Program-made: the position numbers and the translations under genes
Source of the DNA: Rhodobacter capsulatus
Lineage (GTDB): Bacteria > Pseudomonadota > Alphaproteobacteria > Rhodobacterales > Rhodobacteraceae
Direction of reading: 5' to 3'
Length of the DNA: 64,000 bases
Assembly (NCBI RefSeq): GCF_005144475.1
Contig: NZ_SWJZ01000082.1
Location: 1 to 64,000 of the forward strand
Shown: positions 44,701 through 52,779 of the stretch, piece after piece
Numbering within the stretch: the stretch's first letter is position 1
How the letters are laid out: every line of letters begins with the position of its first letter
Notes under the pieces: generated by a model
What the model was told of the DNA's origin: nothing
Seen by the model: the letters and a program-made list of their open reading frames with translations, nothing else
Database searches by the model: none

Positions 44701-46883
44701 CCGATTTCACCTGCGAGTTGGGCGCCGATGGCGTCGCCATCCTCACCTGGGATGTGCCCGGAAAGTCGATGAACGTGATGAGCCTCGAGGGCTTTGCCCA
44801 GCTCAGTGCGCTGGTTGACGGCTGTCTGGCCGATCCGGCCTGCAAGGGCATCATCCTGACCAGCGGCAAGAAGGATTTCGCCGGCGGCATGGATCTGAAC
44901 GTCATCGCCAAGATGCGCGAAGGCGGGGCGGAGGCGATCTTTGCGGGCGTGATGCAGATGCATGCCGTGCTGCGCAAGATCGAACGCGCCGGGATGGACC
45001 CGAAGACGCTGAAGGGGGGCAAGCCGATCGCCTGCGTCCTGCCGGGCACCGCCTTGGGCATCGGGCTGGAACTGCCGCTTTCGTGCCACCGCATCTTCGC
45101 CGCCGAGAACCCGAAGGCGAAGATCGGCCTGCCCGAGATCATGGTCGGCATCTTCCCCGGCGCGGGCGGCACGACGCGGCTGGTGCGCAAGATGGGCGCG
45201 ATGATGGCGGCGCCGTTCCTGCTCGAAGGCAAGCTTTCCGACCCCAAGGCCGCGAAAGCGGCGGGGATCATCGACGAGGTCTCGGCCGATCCGATGGCCG
45301 CCGCGCGCGACTGGGTGCTGAAGGCGACCGAGGCCGATCTGGTCAAGCCCTGGGATGCCAAGGGCTACAAGATGCCCGGCGGTGCGCCCTATCACCCGGC
45401 AGGTTTCATGACCTATGTCGGCGCCTCGGCGATGGTTTCGGCCAAGACCATGGGCGTCTATCCGGCGGCCAAGGCGCTTTTGTCGGCGGTCTATGAAGGG
45501 GCGCTGGTGCCCTTTGATCAGGCGCTGCGGATCGAGGCGCGCTGGTTCACCAAGGTGCTGATGAACCCGTCCTCGACGGCGATGATCCGCTCGCTTTTCA
45601 TCAACAAGGAGGCGCTGGAGAAGGGCGCGAACCGGCCCAAGGTCGCCGATCAGTCGGTGCAGAAACTGGGCGTGCTGGGCGCGGGGATGATGGGGGCGGG
45701 CATCGCCTATGTCGCCGCCAATGCGGGCATCGAGGTCGTGCTGATCGACAGCACGCAAGAAGCCGCCGAGCGCGGCAAGGCCTATTCGACCGGCATCCTC
45801 GACAAGGGCATCCAACGGCGCAAGGTGACCGAGGCGAAGAAGGCCGAGGTGCTGGGCCGGATCGCCGCCACCACCGACTATGCCGCGCTGGCGGGTTGCG
45901 ATCTGGTCGTCGAAGCCGTGTTCGAAGATCCGAAGGTCAAGGCCGAGGTGACGGCGAAAGCCGAAGCGGTGATCCCCGACACGGCGATCTTTGCCACCAA
46001 CACCTCGACCCTGCCGATCTCGGGTCTGGCCAAGGCCTCGAAACGACCGGAAAACTTCATCGGCATCCATTTCTTCAGCCCGGTGGACAAGATGATGCTG
46101 GTGGAGATCATCCGCGGCAAGGACACCGGCGAGATCGCCGTGGCGAAGGCGCTCGATTTCGTGCGCGCGATCCGCAAGACCCCGATCGTCGTCAATGACG
46201 CGCGCTTCTTCTACGCCAACCGCTGCATCATCCCCTATATCAACGAGGGCATCCGCATGGTGGCCGAGGGGGTGAACCCGGTGCTGATCGAGAATGCCGC
46301 GAAGCTGGTCGGCATGCCGCTGGGGCCGCTGCAGCTGGTCGATGAAACCTCGATCGATCTGGGCGTGAAGATCGCCAAGGCGACCCGGGCCGCGATGGGC
46401 GAGGCCTATCCCGACAGCGCGGTCGATGCGGTGGTGTTCTGGATGGCGGACCAGGGGCGGCTGGGGAAAAAGGCCAATGCCGGGTTCTACGCCTATCCCG
46501 AGGGCAAGCGCGGCGGCATGTGGGAGGGGCTGGCGGCGCAGTATCCGCGCGCCGCGGAGCAACCCGAGCTGACCCATGTGCAGCATCGGCTGCTGATGGT
46601 GCAGGTGCTGGAAGCCGTCCGCGCCTTTGAACAGGGCGTCTTGACCGACATCCGCGAAGGCGATGTCGGCGCGATCCTGGGCTGGGGTTTCGCGCCCTGG
46701 TCGGGCGGCCCCTTCGCCTGGCTCGACATCCTTGGCGCGGCCCGCGCGGTCGAGATCTGCGATGCGCTTGCCGCCCAATACGGCGCCCGTTTCGAAACTC
46801 CGGCGCTTCTGCGCGACATCGCCGCCAAGGGCGACAGCTTCTACGGCCGCTTTGGCGCGGGCACGGCGGCGCAGGCCGCCTGA
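44697..46883 (+). CDS. fadJ: FadJ-type multifunctional enoyl-CoA hydratase / 3-hydroxyacyl-CoA dehydrogenase
   Basis: A 728-aa fusion. The crotonase domain at residues 1-190 has TSGKKDFAGGMDLN and the oxyanion and catalytic Glu region (KIGLPEIMVGIFPGAGG). The NAD-binding dehydrogenase domain from ~320 has VLGAGMMGAGIAYVAA. The C-domains have HFFSPVDKMMLVEII. It hydrates and oxidises acyl-CoA intermediates, feeding the thiolase of the same operon. NADH and ETF electrons link to ETF-QO. A terminator follows. Confidence 0.95.
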   Translation: MTDFTCELGADGVAILTWDVPGKSMNVMSLEGFAQLSALVDGCLADPACKGIILTSGKKDFAGGMDLNVIAKMREGGAEAIFAGVMQMHAVLRKIERAGMDPKTLKGGKPIACVLPGTALGIGLELPLSCHRIFAAENPKAKIGLPEIMVGIFPGAGGTTRLVRKMGAMMAAPFLLEGKLSDPKAAKAAGIIDEVSADPMAAARDWVLKATEADLVKPWDAKGYKMPGGAPYHPAGFMTYVGASAMVSAKTMGVYPAAKALLSAVYEGALVPFDQALRIEARWFTKVLMNPSSTAMIRSLFINKEALEKGANRPKVADQSVQKLGVLGAGMMGAGIAYVAANAGIEVVLIDSTQEAAERGKAYSTGILDKGIQRRKVTEAKKAEVLGRIAATTDYAALAGCDLVVEAVFEDPKVKAEVTAKAEAVIPDTAIFATNTSTLPISGLAKASKRPENFIGIHFFSPVDKMMLVEIIRGKDTGEIAVAKALDFVRAIRKTPIVVNDARFFYANRCIIPYINEGIRMVAEGVNPVLIENAAKLVGMPLGPLQLVDETSIDLGVKIAKATRAAMGEAYPDSAVDAVVFWMADQGRLGKKANAGFYAYPEGKRGGMWEGLAAQYPRAAEQPELTHVQHRLLMVQVLEAVRAFEQGVLTDIREGDVGAILGWGFAPWSGGPFAWLDILGAARAVEICDALAAQYGARFETPALLRDIAAKGDSFYGRFGAGTAAQAA

Positions 46884-46899
46884 GCCCCCGGATCACGCG

Positions 46900-46935
46900 A
46901 AAGGGGGCGGTGCCGCGGGCATCGCCCCTTTTCCT
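46900..46935 (+). terminator. Terminator after fadJ
   Basis: The AAAGGGG-G-CG / CG-CCCCTTTT arms pair with an inner TGCC/GGCA helix. The T run (CCCCTTTTCC) lies 40 bp after the stop. Confidence 0.65.
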
Positions 46936-46977
46936 TTGCGCCCGCGCAGCCTAGCTTTGGCTCAAAGGAGTGACCCC

Positions 46978-48993
46978 ATGACCAATCCGCTTCTGGCCGA
47001 GGGCCTTGGCCCCTTCGCGCTTCCCGATTTCGCCGCGATCACCGACGCCGATTTCGGCCCCGCCTTCGATCAGGCCCTGACCGAGGCGCGCGCGAATATC
47101 GCCGCCATCGCCGAAAATTCCGAACCGCCGAGTTTCGCCAACACCATCGAGGCGCTCGAACTGGCCGAAGGCCTGCTCGACCGGGTGTCGGGGGTGTTCT
47201 ACAATCTGGCGGGCGCCGACAGCACCCCCGCGCGTGAGGCGCTGATGCGTGATCTGGCGCCGAAGATGGCGGCCTTTGCCTCGGAAGTGACGATGAACCG
47301 GCCGCTCTTCGCGCGGATCGAGACGCTCTGGGCCGCCCGCGACGGTCTGGATCTGAGCCCGGAACAGGCCCGGGTGCTGGAGCTTTATCACCAGATGTTC
47401 CTGCGCTCCGGCGCGGCGCTGCAGGGGGTCGATGCCGACCGGATGAGCGAGATCAAGGAACGTCTGGCGGTGCTGTCGACCGCCTTTTCGCAAAACCTGC
47501 TGGCGGACGAACGCGACTGGTTCCGGCCGCTCGCCGAAGACGAGTTGCAGGGCCTGCCCGATTTCGTCATCGCCGCCGCGAAGGCGGCGGGCGAGGAGCG
47601 CGGGCAGGCGGGTCCGGTGCTGACGCTGAACCGCTCGCTCATCGTGCCGTTCCTGCAGTTTTCTTCCCGCCGCGATCTGCGCGAACTGGCCTATGAGGCC
47701 TGGGGCGCGCGCGGGGCGAATGGCGGGCCGACCGACAACCGGCTGATCGCGGCGGAAATCCTGAACCTGCGCGAGGAACGCGCGAAGCTTTTGGGCTATG
47801 ACAGTTTTGCCGCCTACAAGCTTGACCCCGAGATGGCGAAGACCCCCGCCACGGTTCGCGATCTCTTGATGCGGGTCTGGGCGCCCGCCAAGGCCGCCGC
47901 CGAGGCCGATGCGGCGAAACTGACGGCGATGATGCATGAAGACGGCATCAATGGCGATCTGGAGGCCTGGGACTGGCGCTATTATTCCGAAAAGCGCCGC
48001 GTCGCCGAGCATGATTTCGACGAGGCGGCACTGAAACCCTATCTCTCGCTCGAGGCCATGCTGGCGGCGATGTTCGACACCGCGAACCGGCTTTTCGGGC
48101 TCGACTTCCGCCCGATCGCGGGGCCGTTCTATCACCCGGATGTGCGCGGCTGGGAGGTCAGCCGCAAGGGCCGCCATATCGCGGTGTTTCTGGGCGATTA
48201 TTTCGCGCGGCCTTCGAAGCGTTCGGGCGCCTGGTGTTCGGCGATGCGGTCGCAAAAGAAACTGGGCGGCGAGACCCGGCCGATCGTAGTGAACGTGTGC
48301 AACTTCGCCAAGGGCGATCCCTGCCTGCTGAGCTACGATGACGCGCGCACGCTGTTCCATGAATTCGGCCATGCGCTGCATCAGATGCTGTCCGACGTGA
48401 CCTATCAATTCGTCTCGGGCACCTCGGTCGCGCGGGACTTCGTGGAGCTGCCGAGCCAGCTTTACGAACATTGGCTGGAAGTGCCCGAGGTGCTGGAGCG
48501 TCACGCCCGGCACTGGCAGACCGGCGCGCCGATGCCGAACGCCCTGCGCGACAAGCTTCTGGCGGCGGCGACCTATGATCAGGGCTTCTCGACGGTGGAA
48601 TTCGTCGCCTCGGCGCTGGTCGATCTGGCCTTCCACGAAGGCGCGGCCCCCGCCGATCCGATGGCGCTGCAGGCGCAGGTTCTGGCCGGGATCGGCCTGC
48701 CGAAGGCGATCCGGATGCGCCATGCCACCCCGCATTTCGGCCATGTCTTCAGCGGCGACGGCTATTCCGCGGGCTATTACAGCTACATGTGGTCCGAGGT
48801 GATGGATGCCGACGCCTTCGCCGCCTTCGAGGAAACCGGCGATGCCTTCGACCCCGCCACGGCGGAACGGCTCGAACGCTGCATCCTCTCGGTGGGCGGA
48901 TCGGTGCCCGCCGATGCCGCTTGGCTGGCCTTCCGCGGTCAGACCCCGGGGGTCGAGGCGTTGCTGAAAGGCCGCGGTCTTCTGAACGCCTGA
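46978..48993 (+). CDS. dcp: M3 family oligopeptidase (Dcp/PrlC type)
   Basis: A 671-aa cytoplasmic zinc metallopeptidase with LFHEFGHALHQML (His461, Glu462, His465) and typical N-terminal helices (TDADFGPAFDQALTEARANIAAIA). It degrades short peptides and signal-peptide remnants. Dcp and PrlC are hard to separate by eye, and the LEVP..VLERHARHWQTG region fits either. The ATG at 46978 follows AAAGGAG. An upstream in-frame extension to 46663 would run inside fadJ and is rejected. Confidence 0.92.
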   Translation: MTNPLLAEGLGPFALPDFAAITDADFGPAFDQALTEARANIAAIAENSEPPSFANTIEALELAEGLLDRVSGVFYNLAGADSTPAREALMRDLAPKMAAFASEVTMNRPLFARIETLWAARDGLDLSPEQARVLELYHQMFLRSGAALQGVDADRMSEIKERLAVLSTAFSQNLLADERDWFRPLAEDELQGLPDFVIAAAKAAGEERGQAGPVLTLNRSLIVPFLQFSSRRDLRELAYEAWGARGANGGPTDNRLIAAEILNLREERAKLLGYDSFAAYKLDPEMAKTPATVRDLLMRVWAPAKAAAEADAAKLTAMMHEDGINGDLEAWDWRYYSEKRRVAEHDFDEAALKPYLSLEAMLAAMFDTANRLFGLDFRPIAGPFYHPDVRGWEVSRKGRHIAVFLGDYFARPSKRSGAWCSAMRSQKKLGGETRPIVVNVCNFAKGDPCLLSYDDARTLFHEFGHALHQMLSDVTYQFVSGTSVARDFVELPSQLYEHWLEVPEVLERHARHWQTGAPMPNALRDKLLAAATYDQGFSTVEFVASALVDLAFHEGAAPADPMALQAQVLAGIGLPKAIRMRHATPHFGHVFSGDGYSAGYYSYMWSEVMDADAFAAFEETGDAFDPATAERLERCILSVGGSVPADAAWLAFRGQTPGVEALLKGRGLLNA

Positions 48994-49015
48994 GGGACCG
49001 GTTCCGACCGGCAGA

Positions 49016-49148
49016 GGCGGGGGTTTCACACCCCCGCACCCCCGTGGGATATTTCCGCCAAGGTGAAAGGGAACCCGGGCTCTGCTTTCACCTCGGTGCA
49101 AATATCCCGGGGGGAGCCTCCGCAGGAGGCCGGGGGGCAGCGCCCCCC
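49016..49148. repeat. Intergenic inverted repeat between convergent dcp and CDF gene
   Basis: The left arm 49046-49069 (GGGATATTTCCGCCAAGG then TGAAAG) is the reverse complement of 49085-49108 with few mismatches. The upstream part 49016-49057 is identical to 21045-21086 on the other strand. GGGGGGC-AGC-GCCCCCC (49132-49148) ends the unit and recurs at 55415. Confidence 0.8.
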
Positions 49149-49155
49149 GCCTTGC

Positions 49156-50037
49156 CTAACCTTGCCAGACATCCATGTGGATGATCACATCGGTCTGCGG
49201 ATAGGCCTCGCGGATCGCGCGTTTCAGGCTGCGGGCGATCGCATGGGCCGCGTCGAGCGATTGCTCGCCATCCAGCTCGATATGCAGCTGCACGAAGACC
49301 CGCGCGCCGGCCGTGCGGGTGCGCAGGTCGTGAAAGCCGCGCACCCCGGGCCAGAGCGCGGCGATCTCGGCGATGCCCTGCACCACATCGGCGGGGGCGG
49401 CGCGGTCCATCAGCGCGTGCCAGCTGGCGATGCCGATCTGCAGCGCGCCGCGCAGCATCAAAAGCGCCGCGAAAATCGCGATCACGCTGTCGGCCCGCGA
49501 CCAGCCGAACCGCGCCGAAAGACCCAGCGCCAGAATCGCCCCCAGCGTCGGCAGCAGATCGCCCACGTAATGCAGCATGTCGGCCGCCACGACCTTGTTG
49601 CCGGTCAGCCGCGCCACGCGGCGTTGCCACAGCACCAGCGCCGCCGTCAGCCCGGCCGAAACCGCCATCACCGCGATCCCCGCGCCCTCGGCGGCAAGCG
49701 GCACCGACGGCGCCAGCAGCCGCTCGGCCGAAGCCCAGAGGATCAGCCCGCCCGAAGCCGCGACAAAGATCGCCTGACCGAGCGAGACCAGATCCTCGAC
49801 CGAACTGTGCCCGAAGGTGTGATCGTCATCGGCGGGCCGCGCCGCATAGACGATCGCCGCCAGACCCGCGGCCGAAACAAAAAGATCCATCGCCGAATCG
49901 GCCAGAGACGCCGCGATCGACAACGCCCCGGTGGCCAGCAGCGCCCAGAGCTTCAGGCCGACCAGCACCGCGGCGACCGAGACCGAGGCGAACCCCGCCG
50001 AGAGGTTCAGTTTCTGCGAAGGGGCATCATAGGGCAT
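49156..50037 (-). CDS. Cation diffusion facilitator (FieF-like)
   Basis: A 293-aa protein with six membrane segments. Metal-site residues are in LADSAMDLFVS (TM2) and HYVGDLLPT (TM5, HxxxD), with HTFGHSSVEDL and a C-terminal dimer domain (VFVQLHIELDGEQSLDAAHAIARSLKRAI). It exports Zn2+, Fe2+ or Co2+ by proton antiport; the metal cannot be set by sequence. It ends 8 bp from the repeat. Confidence 0.92.
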   Translation of the reverse strand: MPYDAPSQKLNLSAGFASVSVAAVLVGLKLWALLATGALSIAASLADSAMDLFVSAAGLAAIVYAARPADDDHTFGHSSVEDLVSLGQAIFVAASGGLILWASAERLLAPSVPLAAEGAGIAVMAVSAGLTAALVLWQRRVARLTGNKVVAADMLHYVGDLLPTLGAILALGLSARFGWSRADSVIAIFAALLMLRGALQIGIASWHALMDRAAPADVVQGIAEIAALWPGVRGFHDLRTRTAGARVFVQLHIELDGEQSLDAAHAIARSLKRAIREAYPQTDVIIHMDVWQG

Positions 50038-50088
50038 GCGCGACTCGGGGCTGGGATGCGGGCCCTGTCCCTAACCGATCTGCCCGCC

Positions 50089-50709
50089 TCAGTCACGGAG
50101 TTCCTCGGGGTCGACGCCCCAGATCGCGGTTTTCGGCACCCAGCCGTCGGCCTCCTCGGCGCTGATCTCGCACCAGTCCGGGGTGCAGCTTTCCAGCTGG
50201 GCCACCGCCCCCATTTCCGCCAGCGCCACCACGGCCGATTTCGCATCGGCGCGGGCGTGCAGCTCGGTCATGTCATCCTCGACGATCACCGTGCGCACGC
50301 CCGACAAAAGCGCGTAATGCACCCAGCCGCCCGCGCCGTCGCGGTCTTCGACCCGGCGCCAATGGCCGAATTCCGCGGTGACCCGCAAGGGCATGCCGGG
50401 ATGGGTGAAGACCCAGTCGATGCGGTGCGACAGCGAGGGGCCGCGCCGCGCGTTGCCCTCGGAGCCCTTGAGCGAGACATAGCGCGGCAGCGGCAGGTTC
50501 GTCACCGGACCGCGGCCGCTTTGCGCGGCCAGCGCCTGCGCCACCGCCTCGTCCGTGGGCGTCGGGCTGTCATCCAGCTCCTGCGCGGGGGCAGGCAGCG
50601 TGCCAAGTCCCAGCGCCGCGGCCAGGATCAGCCCCGCCAGCCTGGGCGACAGGTGTCGTTCACGATCGCGCGCGCAACAAAATTGCGCTAACACGCCAAA
50701 AATCGTCAT
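50089..50709 (-). CDS. Exported SH3-domain protein
   Basis: A 206-aa precursor. The N-terminal signal is preceded by a short Cys-containing stretch (MTIFGVLAQFCCARDRERH) and then [20 protein letters not shown]. Two bacterial SH3-like segments follow, with SEGNARRGPSLSHRIDWVFTHPGMPLRV and AVAQLESCTPDWCEIS. Such domains often bind peptidoglycan. The start ATG has GGAGAGAGC. A start after the Cys-rich part is also possible. Confidence 0.82.
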   Translation of the reverse strand: MTIFGVLAQFCCARDRERHLSPRLAGLILAAALGLGTLPAPAQELDDSPTPTDEAVAQALAAQSGRGPVTNLPLPRYVSLKGSEGNARRGPSLSHRIDWVFTHPGMPLRVTAEFGHWRRVEDRDGAGGWVHYALLSGVRTVIVEDDMTELHARADAKSAVVALAEMGAVAQLESCTPDWCEISAEEADGWVPKTAIWGVDPEELRD

Positions 50710-50796
50710 TTCTGCTCTCTCCGGGCCTTGTAACTTGCCCCTTTGACGGTCAATTTGCACGCAAGCACACGAGTTTGGAAGAGAGGAGAGACAACC

Positions 50797-51783
50797 ATGC
50801 CCGCACCGCGACTGAGTGTTGTCGTGACGCGACGGTTGCCCGAGGTGGTCGAAACGCGGATGAAGGAACTCTTCGATGTCACCCTGCGGGAGACGGACGA
50901 GAAGATGACCCGCGAGGAGTTGGTGGCGGCGATGCAGCGGGCCGACGTTCTGGTGCCGACACTGACCGATCACATCGATGCCAACATGCTGGCCGCGGCG
51001 GGTAACCGCTTGCGTCTGATCGCGAATTTCGGCGCCGGGGTGGATCACATCGATGTCGCCTCGGCGCGCTCGCGCAATGTGCTGGTGGCGAATACACCGG
51101 GCGTGGTGACCGAGGACACCGCCGACATGGTGATGTCGCTGATCCTGGCCGTCACCCGGCGCATCCCCGAGGGGCTGGCCGGGATGGCGCGCGGCGACTG
51201 GCAGGGCTTCGCGCCGATGGCGAATCTGGGCGGGCGGATCGGCGGCAAGCGGCTGGGCGTCATCGGCATGGGCCGGATCGGTCAGGCGGTGGCCCGTCGT
51301 GCCGCCGCCTTCGGGATGGAGATCCATTACCACAACCGGCGCCAGCTGCGCCCCGAGACCGAGGCCGATCTGAAGGCGACCTTCTGGGACAGTCTTGACC
51401 AGATGGTGGCGCGGATGGACGTGATTTCGGTGAACTGCCCGCACACGCCCTCGACCTTCCATCTGCTCAACGCGCGGCGGCTGAAGCTGATGAAGCCCTC
51501 GGTGGTGATCGTGAACACCTCACGCGGGGAGGTGATCGACGAAAACGCGCTGGTGCGGGCGCTGAAGGCCGGAGAGGTGGCCGGGGCGGGGCTGGATGTC
51601 TATGAGCACGGCGCCAACATCAACCCGGCGCTGCGCGAGCTGCCCAATGTGGTGGCGCTGCCGCATATGGGCTCGGCCACGCGCGAGGGCCGGATCGAGA
51701 TGGGCGAGAAGGTGATCTTGAACATCAAGACCTTTGCCGATGGCCATCGGCCGCCGGATCTGGTCGTGCCCGGCTTGCTGTAA
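50797..51783 (+). CDS. D-2-hydroxyacid dehydrogenase (glyoxylate/hydroxypyruvate reductase type)
   Basis: A 328-aa enzyme with NAD(P)-binding LGVIGMGRIGQAVARRAAAFG and catalytic Arg and His in NFGAGVDHIDV and VALPHMGSATREGR. It most resembles glyoxylate/hydroxypyruvate reductases of this superfamily. NADH versus NADPH preference is not clear from the NRRQ segment after the Rossmann motif. SD GAGAGGAGAG. A strong terminator follows. Confidence 0.9.
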   Translation: MPAPRLSVVVTRRLPEVVETRMKELFDVTLRETDEKMTREELVAAMQRADVLVPTLTDHIDANMLAAAGNRLRLIANFGAGVDHIDVASARSRNVLVANTPGVVTEDTADMVMSLILAVTRRIPEGLAGMARGDWQGFAPMANLGGRIGGKRLGVIGMGRIGQAVARRAAAFGMEIHYHNRRQLRPETEADLKATFWDSLDQMVARMDVISVNCPHTPSTFHLLNARRLKLMKPSVVIVNTSRGEVIDENALVRALKAGEVAGAGLDVYEHGANINPALRELPNVVALPHMGSATREGRIEMGEKVILNIKTFADGHRPPDLVVPGLL

Positions 51784-51786
51784 GCG

Positions 51787-51813
51787 AAAGGGCGGCCGCG
51801 GGGCCGCCCTTTT
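51787..51813 (+). terminator. Rho-independent terminator after the hydroxyacid dehydrogenase
   Basis: AAAGGGCGGCC (51787-51797) pairs with GGCCGCCCTTT (51802-51812), then T. Confidence 0.85.
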
Positions 51814-51839
51814 CACAGTCTTTCGATCACGGGGCGGCT

Positions 51840-52589
51840 TCACATCGTCAGCCGGACGGCCCGCCCGTTCTGGCGGTCGGGGCTGACGGCGGCCAGCGAC
51901 AGGGTCGAATAGGCGCCCTCGCGCGCCTGCGCGGCTTTCTGCTGGCTTTGCATCTGTTCCTGCGCATTCGGTTTGTCGGTCAGGCTGGTGCCACGCCGGG
52001 CGCGTCCCTCGGCCAGGGCCTGATCGCTCATCTGCCGCAGGGCGTCGTCCTGCTTGCTGACATCGGTGCGGGTCTGCGCCAGATCGGTCTTTTGCGCCAG
52101 CGGCGAGGTCTGTTCGATCAGCGCGTTCAGCTCTTCGACATTGCCGCCGGGTTTGCCGCCCGCCTGCTGGTCCTTGAGCACCTCGACCGGGGTCGGCTCG
52201 CGGTCCTTCATTTCGCTGGCGGCTTCCACCGCGATCTTCTTGACCGAATAGACGGCCCCGGCGGGCTGGGCCTCGGTGCTGGCGATTTCCCGTCTCAGCC
52301 TGTCGGAGGCCGGGTTTTCGGGCATCTTGCCCGCCTCTTGCGAGATGTCGCGCAGGCCGCCCAGCGGGGTGCTGTCGCGGCTTTTGGCCAGCGTCACCGG
52401 GCCGAGCAGCGTTGCTTCGACGACCTGCCCCATCAGGCTGCGCGACGGCGCGCTGTTGCCCGAGACCGCCCCGGCCGCCGTGGCGGGGCCGCCGGTGCTT
52501 GCCGCCGGTTGCGCGGCAGCCGCGCTGCCCGCCCCGCGCGAGACGGAGGGAACGGAAGAGACGGCAGAGACGGAAGCAACGAGCGACAT
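51840..52589 (-). CDS. Low-complexity hypothetical protein
   Basis: A 249-aa protein. The N-terminal ~55 residues are Ser/Ala/Gly-rich (MSLVASVSAVSSVPSVSRG...), the middle has a charged helical region (DRLRREIASTEAQ, ASEMKDREPTPVEVLKDQ), and the C-terminus is Gln-rich (NAQEQMQSQQKAAQAREGAY). There is no signal peptide or membrane span. It resembles disordered or secreted accessory proteins, but I do not recognise a family. It lies convergent with the dehydrogenase, just past its terminator. Confidence 0.7.
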   Translation of the reverse strand: MSLVASVSAVSSVPSVSRGAGSAAAAQPAASTGGPATAAGAVSGNSAPSRSLMGQVVEATLLGPVTLAKSRDSTPLGGLRDISQEAGKMPENPASDRLRREIASTEAQPAGAVYSVKKIAVEAASEMKDREPTPVEVLKDQQAGGKPGGNVEELNALIEQTSPLAQKTDLAQTRTDVSKQDDALRQMSDQALAEGRARRGTSLTDKPNAQEQMQSQQKAAQAREGAYSTLSLAAVSPDRQNGRAVRLTM

Positions 52590-52779
52590 GGCAGCCTCGG
52601 ACGACGATTACCGTGCAACCTTACACCCGAAGGCGTCGCAGATCATGGAAAAGCTCACCAAATGGTAAACTTGCGGCGGCGTGAGGGGGGCATGTCGTTT
52701 TTTGCCATCAAATGTCGGCGACGCTTGCCCGAAGCTTCGCCAACCTGCGACAACGGGGGAAACGCTTCAGGAGTGTCCG

